A stretch of DNA of 64,000 nt from Desertimonas sp963772825 (GCA_963772825.1 CAVYYX010000023.1:33264-97263), one strand, 5' to 3'. Numbered from the stretch's first letter, positions 6,999 to 16,313 are shown. The notes: generated by a model from the sequence alone, not told the origin. Program-made: numbers and translations.

Positions 6999-9434
6999 AT
7001 GGCTACGTGGGGACCGTCGAAGAAGCCCGAGCAGAAGGCGCTGCCGGCAACGCGGTCGTCGAACCCCTCGAAGGCCTCGAAGAGTGGCTCCACCAAGGCA
7101 TCCGGCACCGGCAACGTCACCCGAGCTCGTTACACCGCCGACGAACAGGCCCGTCGGCAGGCCAGCAGACGAGAGCAGGCCACCGGCGAGTTGCGCAGGG
7201 CGATCGCCGGGCGCGAGCACGAGTTCATCGGCCTGCTCCTGATCGTCGCGGCGATCATCCTCGCGGCGGGCATCTACTTCGACTTTGCCGGCATCCTCGG
7301 CGATGGCATCGAGTGGCTCGGCGGTGCGCTGGCCGGCGTCGGGCGCTACGTCCTGCCAGTGATCCTGCTCGCCGTCGGCGTGTCGTTCATCCGCAGTGCC
7401 AGATCGTCGAGCCCCTATCGGCTGGTCATCGGCTGGTCGCTCGTCGGGCTCACCGCCCTCGGGGTGATCCACGTCGCCCGTGGGCCGGAAGGTTTCTCGG
7501 TCAGCGGGGTCACCGACTCAGGGGGCGTGATCGGCTGGATCGTCGGCGAGCCGTTGCGCACGCTGATGGCCGAGTTCGGCTCGATCGTGGTCCTCGTCGC
7601 CCTCGGGATCGGCGGCCTCCTGCTGATCACCCAGGCCTCGTTGCGCACGATCGCCGAGCGCACCGGCCGCGGGGCGGCGTCGATCGCCAGGCCGGTCGGG
7701 CGGGCAGCCCGCAACGCCCTCGGCAATCTGTCGTCGTTGAGCAGCGACAGCGAGAGCTACGACGACGACGATGGTGTCGACGACGCGGCAGCCGCCGACG
7801 TCGACGAGGCGGGCGAGACCGTCGCTCTTGCTCTGCCCCCTGGTCCGTATGACGCCGCCGACGACTTCGGTGCCGATGACAGCGCCGGGGGATCGCGTCG
7901 CCGCCGGAAGCCAGCGGCGACGGAGCCGTTCAACGGTGACGGCACCGCCGGCACCGATCCGGGCAGCTGGGTTCTCCCGTCCGTCGCTCTCCTGCATCGC
8001 GGCGCGGCGGCAAGCATCGACCAGGGCGAGGCCGCCGGCCGCGGACGGATCCTCGAGCAATCGCTCGAGCAGCACGGTGTCGACACGACGCTCGCCGGAA
8101 TGACGGTCGGGCCGACCGTCACGCGCTACGAGCTGGAACTGGGACCGGGCGTGAAGGTGGCCCGGGTCACCTCGTTGCAACGAGACATCGCCTACGCGAT
8201 GGCCGCCACCGACGTCCGCATCCTCGCCCCGATCCCCGGCAAGTCGGCGATCGGTGTCGAGGTCCCCAACCGCACCCGCCAGCTCGTCGCCCTCGGTGAC
8301 CTGCTCCTCGCCCCCGAAGCGGCGGCGGCCACCGGTCCCCTCGATGTGGCGATCGGCAAGGACATCGCCGGCGACGCCGTGTTCCTCGACCTGGCGACGA
8401 CGCCGCACCTGCTCATCGCCGGGGCGACGGGCGCCGGCAAGTCGAGCTGCATCAACAGCATCCTGGCCTCGCTGCTGATGCGCAGGACCCCCGACCAGGT
8501 GCGCCTCATCCTCGTCGACCCCAAGCAGGTCGAGATGGGTCAGTACAACCGCCTCCCGCACCTGCTCACCCAGCCGGTGACCAACCCGAAGAAGGCGGCC
8601 AACGCTCTCGGGTGGGCGGTCAAGGAGATGGAGCGGCGCTACGACCTGCTGTCGGCGAAGGGTTACCGCGACATCTCCGGCTACAACGCGGCGTTCGACC
8701 AGGGCCAGCTCGAGCCCGACCCGGGGAGTGAGCAAGAGCCCGAGCGACTGCCGTACATCGTCGTCGTCGTCGACGAACTCAACGACTTGATGATGGTCGC
8801 CGCCCGCGACGTCGAGGAGGCGATCACGCGACTCGCCCAGAAGGCGCGGGCCGTCGGCATCCACCTCATCGTGGCGACGCAGCGTCCGAGCGTGAACGTG
8901 ATCACCGGCGTGATCAAGGCGAACATCCCGGCGCGCATCGCCTTCGCCGTCTCCAGCCTCACCGACTCGCGGGTGATCCTCGATCAGCCCGGGGCCGAGA
9001 AGCTCGTCGGCAAGGGCGACATGCTCATGCTTCCTGGCAACTCCTCGGTGCTCGCCCGCGTCCAGGGTTCCTTCGTCAGCGAGGAGGAGGTCCGGGCGAT
9101 CGTTCGCCACTGGCGCGAGCAGGCGCCGGAGGTCGTCTACGTCAGCGGCGTCGAGGGCGCCGACGAGCCCGACCTCGTCACGGCGTCGACGAACGCGATC
9201 AGCGGCAGCGACGAGGACGACGACGAGGTGATGATGCGCCAGGCGATGGAGCTCGTCGTGCGCAGCCAGCTCGGCTCGACGTCGATGCTCCAACGCAAGC
9301 TGAAGGTCGGCTTCGCTCGCGCCGGGCGGATCATGGACCTCCTCGAGCAGCGCGGCGTCGTCGGCCCGAGCGAGGGCTCCAAGGCGCGGACGGTGCTGAT
9401 GACTGTCGAGGAGTTCGAAGCGCTGAGCCGATGA
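6999..9434 (+). CDS. ftsK: DNA translocase FtsK/SpoIIIE
   Basis: 811 residues. A basic Lys/Ser-rich N-tail (1-65) is followed by four hydrophobic segments (about 75-220), an acidic linker rich in Asp/Ala (about 245-310), and the RecA-like motor. Walker A is GATGAGKSS (about 475-485), Walker B is VVVVDELNDLMM, and the C-terminal gamma domain (about 745-811) would read KOPS-like DNA signals. The protein pumps chromosome ends to the division septum. The ATG at 6999 lacks a clear ribosome site, so the mRNA may be leaderless. The 413-bp gap before it contains three repeat units and no gene. Position after rnj is standard for actinobacteria. Confidence 0.94.
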   Translation: MATWGPSKKPEQKALPATRSSNPSKASKSGSTKASGTGNVTRARYTADEQARRQASRREQATGELRRAIAGREHEFIGLLLIVAAIILAAGIYFDFAGILGDGIEWLGGALAGVGRYVLPVILLAVGVSFIRSARSSSPYRLVIGWSLVGLTALGVIHVARGPEGFSVSGVTDSGGVIGWIVGEPLRTLMAEFGSIVVLVALGIGGLLLITQASLRTIAERTGRGAASIARPVGRAARNALGNLSSLSSDSESYDDDDGVDDAAAADVDEAGETVALALPPGPYDAADDFGADDSAGGSRRRRKPAATEPFNGDGTAGTDPGSWVLPSVALLHRGAAASIDQGEAAGRGRILEQSLEQHGVDTTLAGMTVGPTVTRYELELGPGVKVARVTSLQRDIAYAMAATDVRILAPIPGKSAIGVEVPNRTRQLVALGDLLLAPEAAAATGPLDVAIGKDIAGDAVFLDLATTPHLLIAGATGAGKSSCINSILASLLMRRTPDQVRLILVDPKQVEMGQYNRLPHLLTQPVTNPKKAANALGWAVKEMERRYDLLSAKGYRDISGYNAAFDQGQLEPDPGSEQEPERLPYIVVVVDELNDLMMVAARDVEEAITRLAQKARAVGIHLIVATQRPSVNVITGVIKANIPARIAFAVSSLTDSRVILDQPGAEKLVGKGDMLMLPGNSSVLARVQGSFVSEEEVRAIVRHWREQAPEVVYVSGVEGADEPDLVTASTNAISGSDEDDDEVMMRQAMELVVRSQLGSTSMLQRKLKVGFARAGRIMDLLEQRGVVGPSEGSKARTVLMTVEEFEALSR

Positions 9435-9450
9435 CGGCAAGGATGGCGGC

Positions 9451-10380
9451 GTGACCGAGACCGCCTTCACCGAGATCGCCAGCGGACTGCAGTTTCCGGA
9501 GGGCCCGGTGGCGATGCCCGACGGCTCCGTCGTCGTTGTCGAGATGTTCGCCGAGCGGGTGACGCGCATCCATCCGGACGGATCGAGAGACGTCGTGTGC
9601 GAGGTCAAGGGAGGCCCGAACGGTCTCGCCGTCGGCCCCGACGGGGCGCTGTACCTCTGCAACAACGGCGGGTCGCACACCCCGGCCGACGTCGACGGCT
9701 TGCTGCGCCCGGGACCGTTCGACCTCGACCGCTACTCCGGCGGACTGATCCAACGCATCGACCACGACGGCAAGGTGACCAACCTGTACACGAATTGTGC
9801 CGGCCGTCCGCTGCGCGCGCCGAACGACCTGGTGATGGACGGCCACGGCGGTTTCTACTTCACCGACTACGGCATCCGCGACATCGCCGCCCGAACCGCG
9901 GATCTCGGTGCCGTGTACTACGCCCGCTGCGACGGCTCCGAGGTCCACGAGGTGGCCTACCCAGTGTCGTCGCCGAACGGCGTCGGGCTGAGCCCTGACG
10001 GCACGATCCTGTATTACGCCGAGACCTACACGGGTCGCCTGTTTCGCCGCACGATTGCCGAGCCGGGCGTCCTCGAACCGCCGAAGTCGAGGTACGACCC
10101 GAGGGCGCTGCTGTGCGGACTGCCGGGGATGCAGCTCGTCGACTCGCTCGCCGTCGACGCCGACGGCTGGGTCGCCCTCGGCACGCTGATCACCGGGGCG
10201 GTCACGTCGATCTCGCCGGACGGATCGTCCGTCGAGCAGGTGCCCACCGGCGACCCCTACACCACGAACGTCTGCTTCGGCGGCCCGGACATGCGCACCG
10301 CCTACGTCACGCTCTCGGGGACCGGTCGGCTCGTGTCGATGGAGTGGCCCCGACGAGGCCTACGCCTCGCCCACCAGTAG
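9451..10380 (+). CDS. SMP-30/gluconolactonase/LRE family protein
   Basis: 309 residues starting at a GTG 17 bp after ftsK. Beta-propeller features of the SMP-30 family are seen: FPEGPV near residue 14 (the metal-binding Glu), NGLAVGPDGALYLCNNGG (metal and substrate strand), RAPNDLVMDGHGGFYFTD with the conserved Asn, and SPNGVGLSPDG. Members hydrolyse lactones of sugars or other small substrates using a divalent metal. There is no signal peptide, so it should be cytosolic. No pathway partner is adjacent, and the substrate remains open. Confidence 0.85.
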   Translation: MTETAFTEIASGLQFPEGPVAMPDGSVVVVEMFAERVTRIHPDGSRDVVCEVKGGPNGLAVGPDGALYLCNNGGSHTPADVDGLLRPGPFDLDRYSGGLIQRIDHDGKVTNLYTNCAGRPLRAPNDLVMDGHGGFYFTDYGIRDIAARTADLGAVYYARCDGSEVHEVAYPVSSPNGVGLSPDGTILYYAETYTGRLFRRTIAEPGVLEPPKSRYDPRALLCGLPGMQLVDSLAVDADGWVALGTLITGAVTSISPDGSSVEQVPTGDPYTTNVCFGGPDMRTAYVTLSGTGRLVSMEWPRRGLRLAHQ

Positions 10381-10383
10381 TCG

Positions 10384-10459
10384 TTCTGGGCGGCCTGCGA
10401 CCCACAGTTCGATCTGGGCGGCCCCAGGTCCGGATTCCCGGCGTTCGGCCGCCCAGATG
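10384..10459. repeat. Tripartite intergenic repeat (CTGGGCGGCC twice, then inverted)
   Basis: TTCTGGGCGGCC at 10384-10395, GATCTGGGCGGCC at 10411-10423 and the inverted GGCCGCCCAGAT at 10447-10458. It shares its motif with the element before ftsK and lies directly behind the stop codon of the SMP-30 gene. Confidence 0.7.
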
Positions 10460-10503
10460 GGGTCAGCACGACGCCGGCCGCCCCGTCAGTAGCCTGATCA
10501 ACC

Positions 10504-11805
10504 GTGTCCGGGAGCTTCTACGTCGAGACGCTTGGTTGTCCGAAGAACCAGGTCGACTCCGACAAGCTCGTCGGCACGCTGCTCGCCGATGGACTGCGGC
10601 CGACCGACGATGCCTCCTCGGCCGACCTCGTCGTCGTCAACACGTGTGCGTTCATCGAGGCGGCGCGCCAGGAGTCGATCGACACCGTGCTCGCGCTCGA
10701 CGAGCGGCGCCACGAGGGCAGCCGACTCGTCGTCACGGGATGCATGGCCGAGCGCTACGGCGACGAGCTCGCCGCCGCCCTTCCCGAGGTCGACCAGGTC
10801 GCCGGGTTCGGTGTCGCCCTGCAACCCCGGGCGCGGACCCTGATCCCGGTCAGCGCCACGCCGGTCCCGGCGTTCGACCTGCTCAACCTGCCTCGTCCGA
10901 AATCGCCGGTGCCGTGGGCCTACGTCAAGATCGCCGAGGGTTGCGACCGCAAGTGCGGGTTCTGCGCGATCCCCTCGTTCCGGGGCAAGCAGCGCAGCCG
11001 CGACGTCGCCCAGATTCTGGCCGAGGTCGACGAGCTCGCTGCCGCCGAGATCGTCCTCGTCGCCCAAGACCTGGCGTCGTACGGCAAGGACCGTCCCGAC
11101 GAGCTCGGCGCCGGGGCGATCGTCCCGCTCGTCCGCGCCGTCGGCGAGCGGGTGCCGCGGGTGCGCCTGCTCTACCTGTACCCGAGCGACCTCAGCGACG
11201 AGCTGATCGACGTCGTCAGCGAGTCGAGCGTTCCGTACTTCGACCTGTCCCTGCAACACGTCAGCAAGCCGCTGCTGCGGCGGATGCGCCGCTGGGGCGA
11301 TGGCGATCGGTTCCTACGCCGCATCGCCGACATCCGGGCTCGTCGGCCCGATGCTGCGTTCCGCAGCAACTTCATCGTCGGCTACCCGGGCGAGACCGAG
11401 GACGATCACGACGAACTGCTGCGCTTCGTCGCGGCCGCCCAGCTCGACTGGTGCGGGTTCTTCGCCTACAGCCGCGAGGACGGCACCTATGCCGCCGGAC
11501 TCGACGACCAGGTCCCCACCGACCTCGTCGCCGCGCGGCTCGGCGAGCTCACCGAGTTGCAGGACGCCATCACGTCGGCGCGGCGCGACGAGCTGATCGG
11601 GACGTCCGTCGAGGTCCTCGTCGACCGTCCCGGAATCGGCCGCAGCCACCGTGAGGCGCCGGAGATCGATGGCGTCATCCTCGTCGACCCCACGCTCGCC
11701 GCCGGGACGTTCGCCGACGTGGCGATCGTCGATGCCCTGGGCAGCGACCTGATCGCCGCCGGGGCCGACCTGTCGACGATCAGCGAGACGCTGGACGCGC
11801 TGTGA
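10504..11805 (+). CDS. rimO: Ribosomal protein uS12 methylthiotransferase RimO
   Basis: 433 residues from a GTG. The UPF0004 domain opens with TLGCPKNQVDSDK, which carries the first auxiliary-cluster Cys; CVNTC-like NTCAF and TGCMAERYG follow. The radical-SAM cluster motif is CDRKCGFC (about 148-155) and a TRAM domain closes the protein (about 365-430). RimO adds a methylthio group to an Asp of S12 and needs two 4Fe-4S clusters. The RSRD segment after the cluster and the overall length separate RimO from MiaB. The stop overlaps the pgsA start by 4 bp, so translation is coupled. Confidence 0.95.
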   Translation: MSGSFYVETLGCPKNQVDSDKLVGTLLADGLRPTDDASSADLVVVNTCAFIEAARQESIDTVLALDERRHEGSRLVVTGCMAERYGDELAAALPEVDQVAGFGVALQPRARTLIPVSATPVPAFDLLNLPRPKSPVPWAYVKIAEGCDRKCGFCAIPSFRGKQRSRDVAQILAEVDELAAAEIVLVAQDLASYGKDRPDELGAGAIVPLVRAVGERVPRVRLLYLYPSDLSDELIDVVSESSVPYFDLSLQHVSKPLLRRMRRWGDGDRFLRRIADIRARRPDAAFRSNFIVGYPGETEDDHDELLRFVAAAQLDWCGFFAYSREDGTYAAGLDDQVPTDLVAARLGELTELQDAITSARRDELIGTSVEVLVDRPGIGRSHREAPEIDGVILVDPTLAAGTFADVAIVDALGSDLIAAGADLSTISETLDAL

Positions 11806-12380
11806 GAGACGTCGGAACGGCGTTGGCGACGTGGGCGAACGCGATCACCGCGGGGCGTCTGCTGCTGTCGCCACTGATGTTCTGGCTGATCCCTGAGGAC
11901 GACGGCGGGTCGTGGATCGCTTTCATTTTTTGGTTCCTGCTCTCGGTGAGCGACTTCGTCGACGGTTTCATCGCCCGGCGTCGCGGACCGACGCGGTCGG
12001 GAGCCTTCCTCGACCCGCTCGCCGACAAGGTGCTGATCCTCGGGGCGATGTTCACGCTCGTCGGACGTGACGTGTTCTGGATCGTGCCCGTGGCGATCAT
12101 CGCCGCCCGCGAGCTGGTCATCAGCGTGTACCGCAGCGTCATCGGTACGAAGGGGATCTCGATGCCGGCGAGCCGGTCCGCCAAGTACAAGACGCTCGCC
12201 CAGCAGCTCGCCGTCGGTTTCGCACTGCTGCCGCTCACTGCTCTGGATGCCACGTGGCTGTGGAACCTGTGCTTGTGGGCAGCGGTCGGGCTCGCCCTGT
12301 ACAGCGGCGTGCAGTACTTCTGGCGGATGCACGCGGCGAAGAGTCGGGCCGTGCTGCCGCCCGATGTGTCGGTGGTCTGA
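11802..12380 (+). CDS. pgsA: CDP-diacylglycerol--glycerol-3-phosphate 3-phosphatidyltransferase
   Basis: 192 residues, starting GTG in a GTGA overlap with rimO. A CDP-alcohol phosphatidyltransferase: the signature DGxxAR...GxxxDxxxD is read as DFVDGFIARRRG then SGAFLDPLADK (about 48-70). About five or six membrane helices are predicted. The product is phosphatidylglycerol phosphate, the precursor of phosphatidylglycerol and cardiolipin in the cell membrane. The order rimO-pgsA-cinA is conserved in actinobacteria, which supports PgsA over a cardiolipin or PI synthase, although substrate choice in this family is hard to read from sequence. Confidence 0.88.
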   Translation: MRDVGTALATWANAITAGRLLLSPLMFWLIPEDDGGSWIAFIFWFLLSVSDFVDGFIARRRGPTRSGAFLDPLADKVLILGAMFTLVGRDVFWIVPVAIIAARELVISVYRSVIGTKGISMPASRSAKYKTLAQQLAVGFALLPLTALDATWLWNLCLWAAVGLALYSGVQYFWRMHAAKSRAVLPPDVSVV

Positions 12381-12387
12381 GGGCACG

Positions 12388-13635
12388 ATGCGTTGCGACG
12401 TCGTGGCGGTGGGTACCGAGCTGCTGCTCGGTCAGATCGTCGACACCAACTCGGCCTTCATCGGCGAGCGCCTCGCCGCCCACGGCATCGCCTCGCGACT
12501 GCAGGTCAAGATCGGCGACAATGTCGAGCGGATCGCCAACGTCCTTCGCCAGATCCTCGCCGAGGCCGACGCCGTGATCGTCTGCGGCGGCCTCGGACCC
12601 ACCCACGACGACGTGACCCGGGAGGCGATCGCCGCCGTGATGGGCGTCGAGCTGAAGCTCGACGAGGCCGTTGCCGACGTCGTTCGCGGGCTGTTCTCGC
12701 AACTGCGCCGTCCGATGTCCGACAACAACTTGCGCCAGGCGATGGTCCCCGTTGGGGCGACGGTGATTCCTCAGGTGCGGGGCACGGCACCCGGGCTGAT
12801 CTGTCCGTCGCAGGTGGACGGTCGTCCAGGGGTGATCTACGCGGTGCCGGGTGTGCCCGACGAGATGCAGGAGATGGTCGAGCGCGCCGTGTTGCCTGAC
12901 CTCCTCGCCCGCGCCGGCGAGCCCACCGTCATCGCCTCCCGGGTCCTCAAGGTGTGGGGAGAATCGGAGAGCGGGCTCAACGCCCGCCTCGACGACGTCA
13001 TCAGCCGCCTCGACGACGACGGCGACGTGACGTTGGCGTTCCTCGCTCGCGGCTGGAACGGATTGGAGATCCGCCTGACCACGTCGGCGGAGTCGGCGGC
13101 CGCCGCCGAGGACAAGTTGCGACCCTGGGAGGCGGAGATCCGGGGACTTCTCGGAAAGGTCGTGTTCGGCAGCGACGGCGACTCGATGGAGTCGGTGGTC
13201 GTCGATGCCCTGCGCCAGCGCGGCTCGACCCTCGGCATCGCCGAGTCGTTGACCGCCGGGCTCGTCGCCGCTCGGCTGGGCAGCGTGCCGGGCGTCAGCG
13301 ACGTGCTGCGCGGCTCGCTCGTGACCTACGCCAGCGAGGTCAAGTTCGACCTGCTCGGCGTCACGCCCGGCCCGGTGATCAGCGAGGAGGTGGCGCTCGA
13401 GATGGCCGAGGGGGCGTGCCGGGTGTTCGGTGCGGACGTCGGTCTGGCGTTGACCGGTGTCGCCGGTCCCGGCATGCAAGACGACGTCCCCGTCGGCACG
13501 GTGTGCCTCGCCGTTGTCGGCCACGGCGCCGACCGGGCGACGACCACGCACTACCGGCCCACCGCGAGCCGCGACCAGATCCGTCAGCTCAGCGTGATCA
13601 ACGCCCTCGACCTGCTCCGCCGCTTCCTCCGCTGA
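12388..13635 (+). CDS. cinA: CinA-family nicotinamide-nucleotide amidohydrolase
   Basis: 415 residues. ATG at 12388 with GAGGG upstream; the larger open frame is not needed. The N-terminal molybdopterin-binding-like domain begins VVAVGTELLLGQIVDTN and contains VIVCGGLGPTHDD. The C-terminal CinA domain (about 255-415) has the catalytic-site motif IAESLTAGLVAARLG and LTGVAGPG. The enzyme deamidates NMN in pyridine nucleotide recycling; the N-terminal part may act on ADP-ribose. It lies 7 bp after pgsA and ends the rimO-pgsA-cinA operon just before a strong inverted repeat. Confidence 0.93.
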   Translation: MRCDVVAVGTELLLGQIVDTNSAFIGERLAAHGIASRLQVKIGDNVERIANVLRQILAEADAVIVCGGLGPTHDDVTREAIAAVMGVELKLDEAVADVVRGLFSQLRRPMSDNNLRQAMVPVGATVIPQVRGTAPGLICPSQVDGRPGVIYAVPGVPDEMQEMVERAVLPDLLARAGEPTVIASRVLKVWGESESGLNARLDDVISRLDDDGDVTLAFLARGWNGLEIRLTTSAESAAAAEDKLRPWEAEIRGLLGKVVFGSDGDSMESVVVDALRQRGSTLGIAESLTAGLVAARLGSVPGVSDVLRGSLVTYASEVKFDLLGVTPGPVISEEVALEMAEGACRVFGADVGLALTGVAGPGMQDDVPVGTVCLAVVGHGADRATTTHYRPTASRDQIRQLSVINALDLLRRFLR

Positions 13636-13644
13636 CCGATCCCG

Positions 13645-13725
13645 ACCCGAGTGTTTCCGGCGACCCGAGTGCCACCGGTCGGGACGTCGCGCCGCAGGCA
13701 CTCCGGTGACCGGAAACACTCGGGT
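13645..13725. repeat. Tripartite intergenic repeat (ACCCGAGTG motif), also likely terminator
   Basis: ACCCGAGTGTTTCCGG at 13645-13660 has a perfect 16-bp inverted copy at 13710-13725; a half-matching direct copy ACCCGAGTGCCACCGG sits between them at 13663-13678. It follows the cinA stop by 10 bp and could end that transcript. Confidence 0.7.
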
Positions 13726-13750
13726 GGGGTGGGCTTTAGGCTTGCGGCCG

Positions 13751-13824
13751 GCCCCCGTAGCTCAGCTGGATAGAGCAGCGGACTTCTAATCCGCCGGTCG
13801 CACGTTCGAATCGTGCCGGGGGCG
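13751..13824 (+). tRNA. tRNA-Arg (anticodon UCU)
   Basis: A full cloverleaf can be drawn: acceptor GCCCCCG/CGGGGGC with discriminator G, D stem GCTC/GAGC, anticodon stem GCGGA/TCCGC with loop CTTCTAA (UCU), and T stem GCACG/CGTGC with loop TTCGAAT. The 3' CCA is not encoded. An integrase gene begins less than 100 bp downstream, so the 3' end of this gene is a likely attachment site. Confidence 0.95.
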
Positions 13825-13909
13825 CTGTATCACCCCAGCGTAGTCTCCATATCCGAGCACTTGTTGAAGCTTGGATAGAGTCGCTGCCGCGAATCTGCCG
13901 CGAAAGGGG

Positions 13910-15046
13910 ATGCCGTTGGGAACGATGCGTGAACGCTCACCGGGCAAGTGGGAGCTGGTCGTGTCGGCCGGCGTCAATCCCGCGACCGGCCGCTATCACC
14001 GAGTCGTCCGCACGGTCGCGACGACCTCGAAGCGCGAGGCCAAAGCGGCGTTGGCCACGCTCGAGGCCGCGGTAGCGGCCGGCAACGTGTCATTCGACGA
14101 CCCGACGTTGTCGTCCCTGCTCGAACGCTGGATGGAACACATCACGAGCCTGGGCCGCGCCGACACCACGCTGTACAACTACCGGCAGTACATCGACCGG
14201 GAAATCGTCCCGGTACTCGGCTCGATCCGGTTGTCTCGACTCAAGGCGCTCGACATCGATCGCCTCTACGGGAGCCTCCGCAAGCGCGGCCTGGCACCGG
14301 CGACGATCCGTCAAGTGCATGCGATCCTGCGGGCGTCGCTGAACCAGGCGGAACGGTGGGGCCTCGTCCAGCGAAACGTCGCAAAGCTGGCCTCGGCACC
14401 GTCGCAGCCGCAACGAGAGCAGCACCCACCTACGGTTGCGCAGGTACGCACCTTGATCGCGGCTGCGGAGGGCGTCGACCCGCTCTTCGGACTCTACGTA
14501 CGTGTCATGGTCGCGACCGGCGCACGCCGCTCCGAGTTGTGCGGCCTGCGCTTTTCCGACGTCGACTTCGAAGCGGGGACCTTGAGCATCACGCGCAGCT
14601 ACACGGTGGTTCCGGGCGTGCGCGGTGACCGACCCACGAAGACGAGATCGACGCGGTTGGTGATCCTCGATCCGCTCACACTGGATGGACTGCGGTCGGG
14701 CATGGCCGACTCGGTTGCTCTCGCGGCGGCCGTCGGTGTCGCGGCGGACAAGCGGCGGGTCGGCTACGTGTTCACCGACGATCCCAGCGGTGCGACGGCG
14801 TGGCGTCCCGACACAGCAAACGCTCGATGGATCAAGGCGAGGTCGGCCGTCGGAATCACCGATGTCCGACTCCACGACCTGCGGCACTTCCAGGCCACCC
14901 AGCTTCTCGACGCCGGGGTTCCCGTGCCAACGGTGGCGGCGCGGTTGGGGCACGCCGACGGCACGACCACGATGAAGATCTACGCACACCGCACCCGTCG
15001 AGCCGATCAACAGGCCGCAGACGTCGTGGCACGCTTGCTCGACTGA
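13910..15046 (+). CDS. Tyrosine recombinase/phage-type integrase
   Basis: About 378 residues. Possible starts are TTG 13871, ATG 13910 and ATG 13925; the arm-binding domain (MRERSPGKWELVVSAG) is complete in all. A SAM-like core-binding domain (about 60-150) is followed by the catalytic domain: Arg in ATGARRSELCGL, a Lys-containing beta hairpin, HDLRH, GHADGTTTM and the nucleophile Tyr in MKIYAHR. All catalytic residues are present, so the enzyme looks intact. It lies beside tRNA-Arg and is transcribed away from it, as for integrated elements that use a tRNA 3' end. The neighbouring DNA has low coding density and decayed genes. Confidence 0.92.
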   Translation: MPLGTMRERSPGKWELVVSAGVNPATGRYHRVVRTVATTSKREAKAALATLEAAVAAGNVSFDDPTLSSLLERWMEHITSLGRADTTLYNYRQYIDREIVPVLGSIRLSRLKALDIDRLYGSLRKRGLAPATIRQVHAILRASLNQAERWGLVQRNVAKLASAPSQPQREQHPPTVAQVRTLIAAAEGVDPLFGLYVRVMVATGARRSELCGLRFSDVDFEAGTLSITRSYTVVPGVRGDRPTKTRSTRLVILDPLTLDGLRSGMADSVALAAAVGVAADKRRVGYVFTDDPSGATAWRPDTANARWIKARSAVGITDVRLHDLRHFQATQLLDAGVPVPTVAARLGHADGTTTMKIYAHRTRRADQQAADVVARLLD

Positions 15047-15171
15047 CGACGCGCGGCGGAGCTGACTGACATCGAGTCCTGACGCGTGGACTCCGCGTGC
15101 AAGCGGCGTGCTGCGCAAGGTGGGTCGCAGCATCCACTGGCCCTCCGACTGGCCTCGTACGATGGCCAACG

Positions 15172-15397
15172 ATGTCTCGAGTTGTCGTGTTCGAGATCGA
15201 AGTCCCAGACACTCTCGAACATGGCGCCTGCCCGCAGGCGTTGACTAGCGCCTCACGCACCTACTCGACGCACAGGACGAGAACGGAAGCTGACGCCCGA
15301 GGAACGGAGAGAGGCCGAGGGTCGCGCCGATCTCGCCCAGTTGCTGCCACTGCTACGGGTCCGTGTGGAACGACTCAGCTTCCCTTCCACTGAGTGA
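15172..15397 (+). pseudogene. Decayed small partner gene of an HNH endonuclease module
   Basis: Fragments in successive frames read MSRVVVFEIEVPDTLEH, then RLPAGVD (stop) RLTHLLDAQDENG, then KLTPEERREAEGRADLAQLL...SFPSTE and a stop at 15395-15397. Joined, they match the short helical proteins that often precede HNH endonucleases (pattern RLPxGVxxRLxxLLDxQD...LTxxERxEAEGLxxLAxLLxLLRxR). At least one frameshift and an in-frame stop show that it is broken. The function of the family is unknown to me. Confidence 0.65.
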
Positions 15398-15812
15398 CCC
15401 AAGCGATCCCAGCCAGACTCCGCGCGTTCGTCGTCGAGCGCACGGAGGCCTGCTGTGAGTATTGCCGTCTCGCACAGGTGGGCCGGGAGGGGACATTCCA
15501 CGTTGACCACGTCGCACAGCAAATCGCGGGCGCGAGTCCGACGTGAGCAACCTGGCGAGCGCTTGTGTCGGTTGCTCGCTTCGCAAGGGAGCACGCCGGC
15601 GTGCCGTCGATCCCGCGACCGGAGAGCACGCGACACTGTTTAATCCTCGCGACGAGTCGTTGCCCGACCACTTCCAGTGGCCAAGGCCTCGATTTCGTGG
15701 GCGTGAGCCCGACGGGTCGAGCGACGGTTGACGCGCTCGAGAATCACTCGCTCCTTGATGGTGGCGATTCGTGAGGAGGAGTCGGTCCTCGGTCGTCATC
15801 CGCCCGGCTCGT
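15394..15812 (+). pseudogene. HNH endonuclease, broken by several frameshifts
   Basis: GTG at 15394 overlaps the previous stop as GTGA. Frame 1 gives ERTEACCEYCRLAQVG and TFHVDHVAQQIAG (first Cys pair and the H of HNH) but stops near 15543. Frame 2 continues SNLASACVGCSLRKGARR, AVDPATGE and LFNPRDESLPDHFQW (the N and last H region). Frame 3 gives DFVGVSPTGRATVDALE, and a further shift gives REEESVLGRHPPG. Together these cover the whole of a standard restriction-like HNH protein of about 140 residues. At least three indels separate the pieces, so the gene is dead as written. It is more degraded than the single-indel genes elsewhere, which argues for true decay in the island. Confidence 0.75.
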
Positions 15813-15813
15813 G

Positions 15814-15870
15814 GGCGGCCACGAGGTTCTGCCCACTGGTGGTCACGAGGCAGTGCCCACTGGCGGCCAC
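15814..15870. repeat. 24-bp tandem repeat, about 2.4 units
   Basis: Units GGCGGCCACGAGGTTCTGCC(CACT) at 15814-15837 and its variant at 15838-15861, then a partial third to about 15870. It follows the tail of the HNH pseudogene. Too few units for a CRISPR array. Confidence 0.6.
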
Positions 15871-16313
15871 CGGCAGCCGAGGCGATCGCCGTCGGAGACC
15901 GCGGCTTGCCGGGAGCGGCACTTCGATGACGCGCCGCTCTACCTGTGGCCGCTGACTATCGGCGATGCATCGGACACGCGCCCTGGGCACGCGTGGACGT
16001 CCTCGGGACTGAACGCCGCGGGACGCCGTTCGGTGCGCGCTCAAGGCGGTTGCTGGCAGCCACCCGCAAGCCGCCCGTCGTCGAGACAACGCCCCACGCC
16101 GATCGCCGATTGTGTGCGCAGCTGCCAGTGATTGAAGGGCTGTCCACGAACGATGCCGAGCGGCAGTTCGGTTGCGTCGACCGGGCAGTCACAGAGCTGA
16201 GCGCCGATTCCGTCGCGGCTCGCTTGGAACGCCGCAGCGGGTCGCGACGATCCGGAAGCGCAGGGTTGATCTCCTCCAGTTCAGCCCGGGGTCGACTATC
16301 GACGAGGTCGAAC
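15871..16313. other. Non-coding stretch in the island
   Basis: I see no gene here. Frames are open in several phases because of base composition, but none has a ribosome site or a recognisable domain. It separates the HNH remnant from the convergent hydrolase gene. Confidence 0.5.

Noticed and set aside
7518..9680. 720-codon minus-strand frame opposite ftsK
   Set aside because: Composition artefact; low-complexity Arg/Asp/Val translation without motifs.
15814..15870. Possible CRISPR array
   Set aside because: Repeats are contiguous without spacers and number fewer than three.
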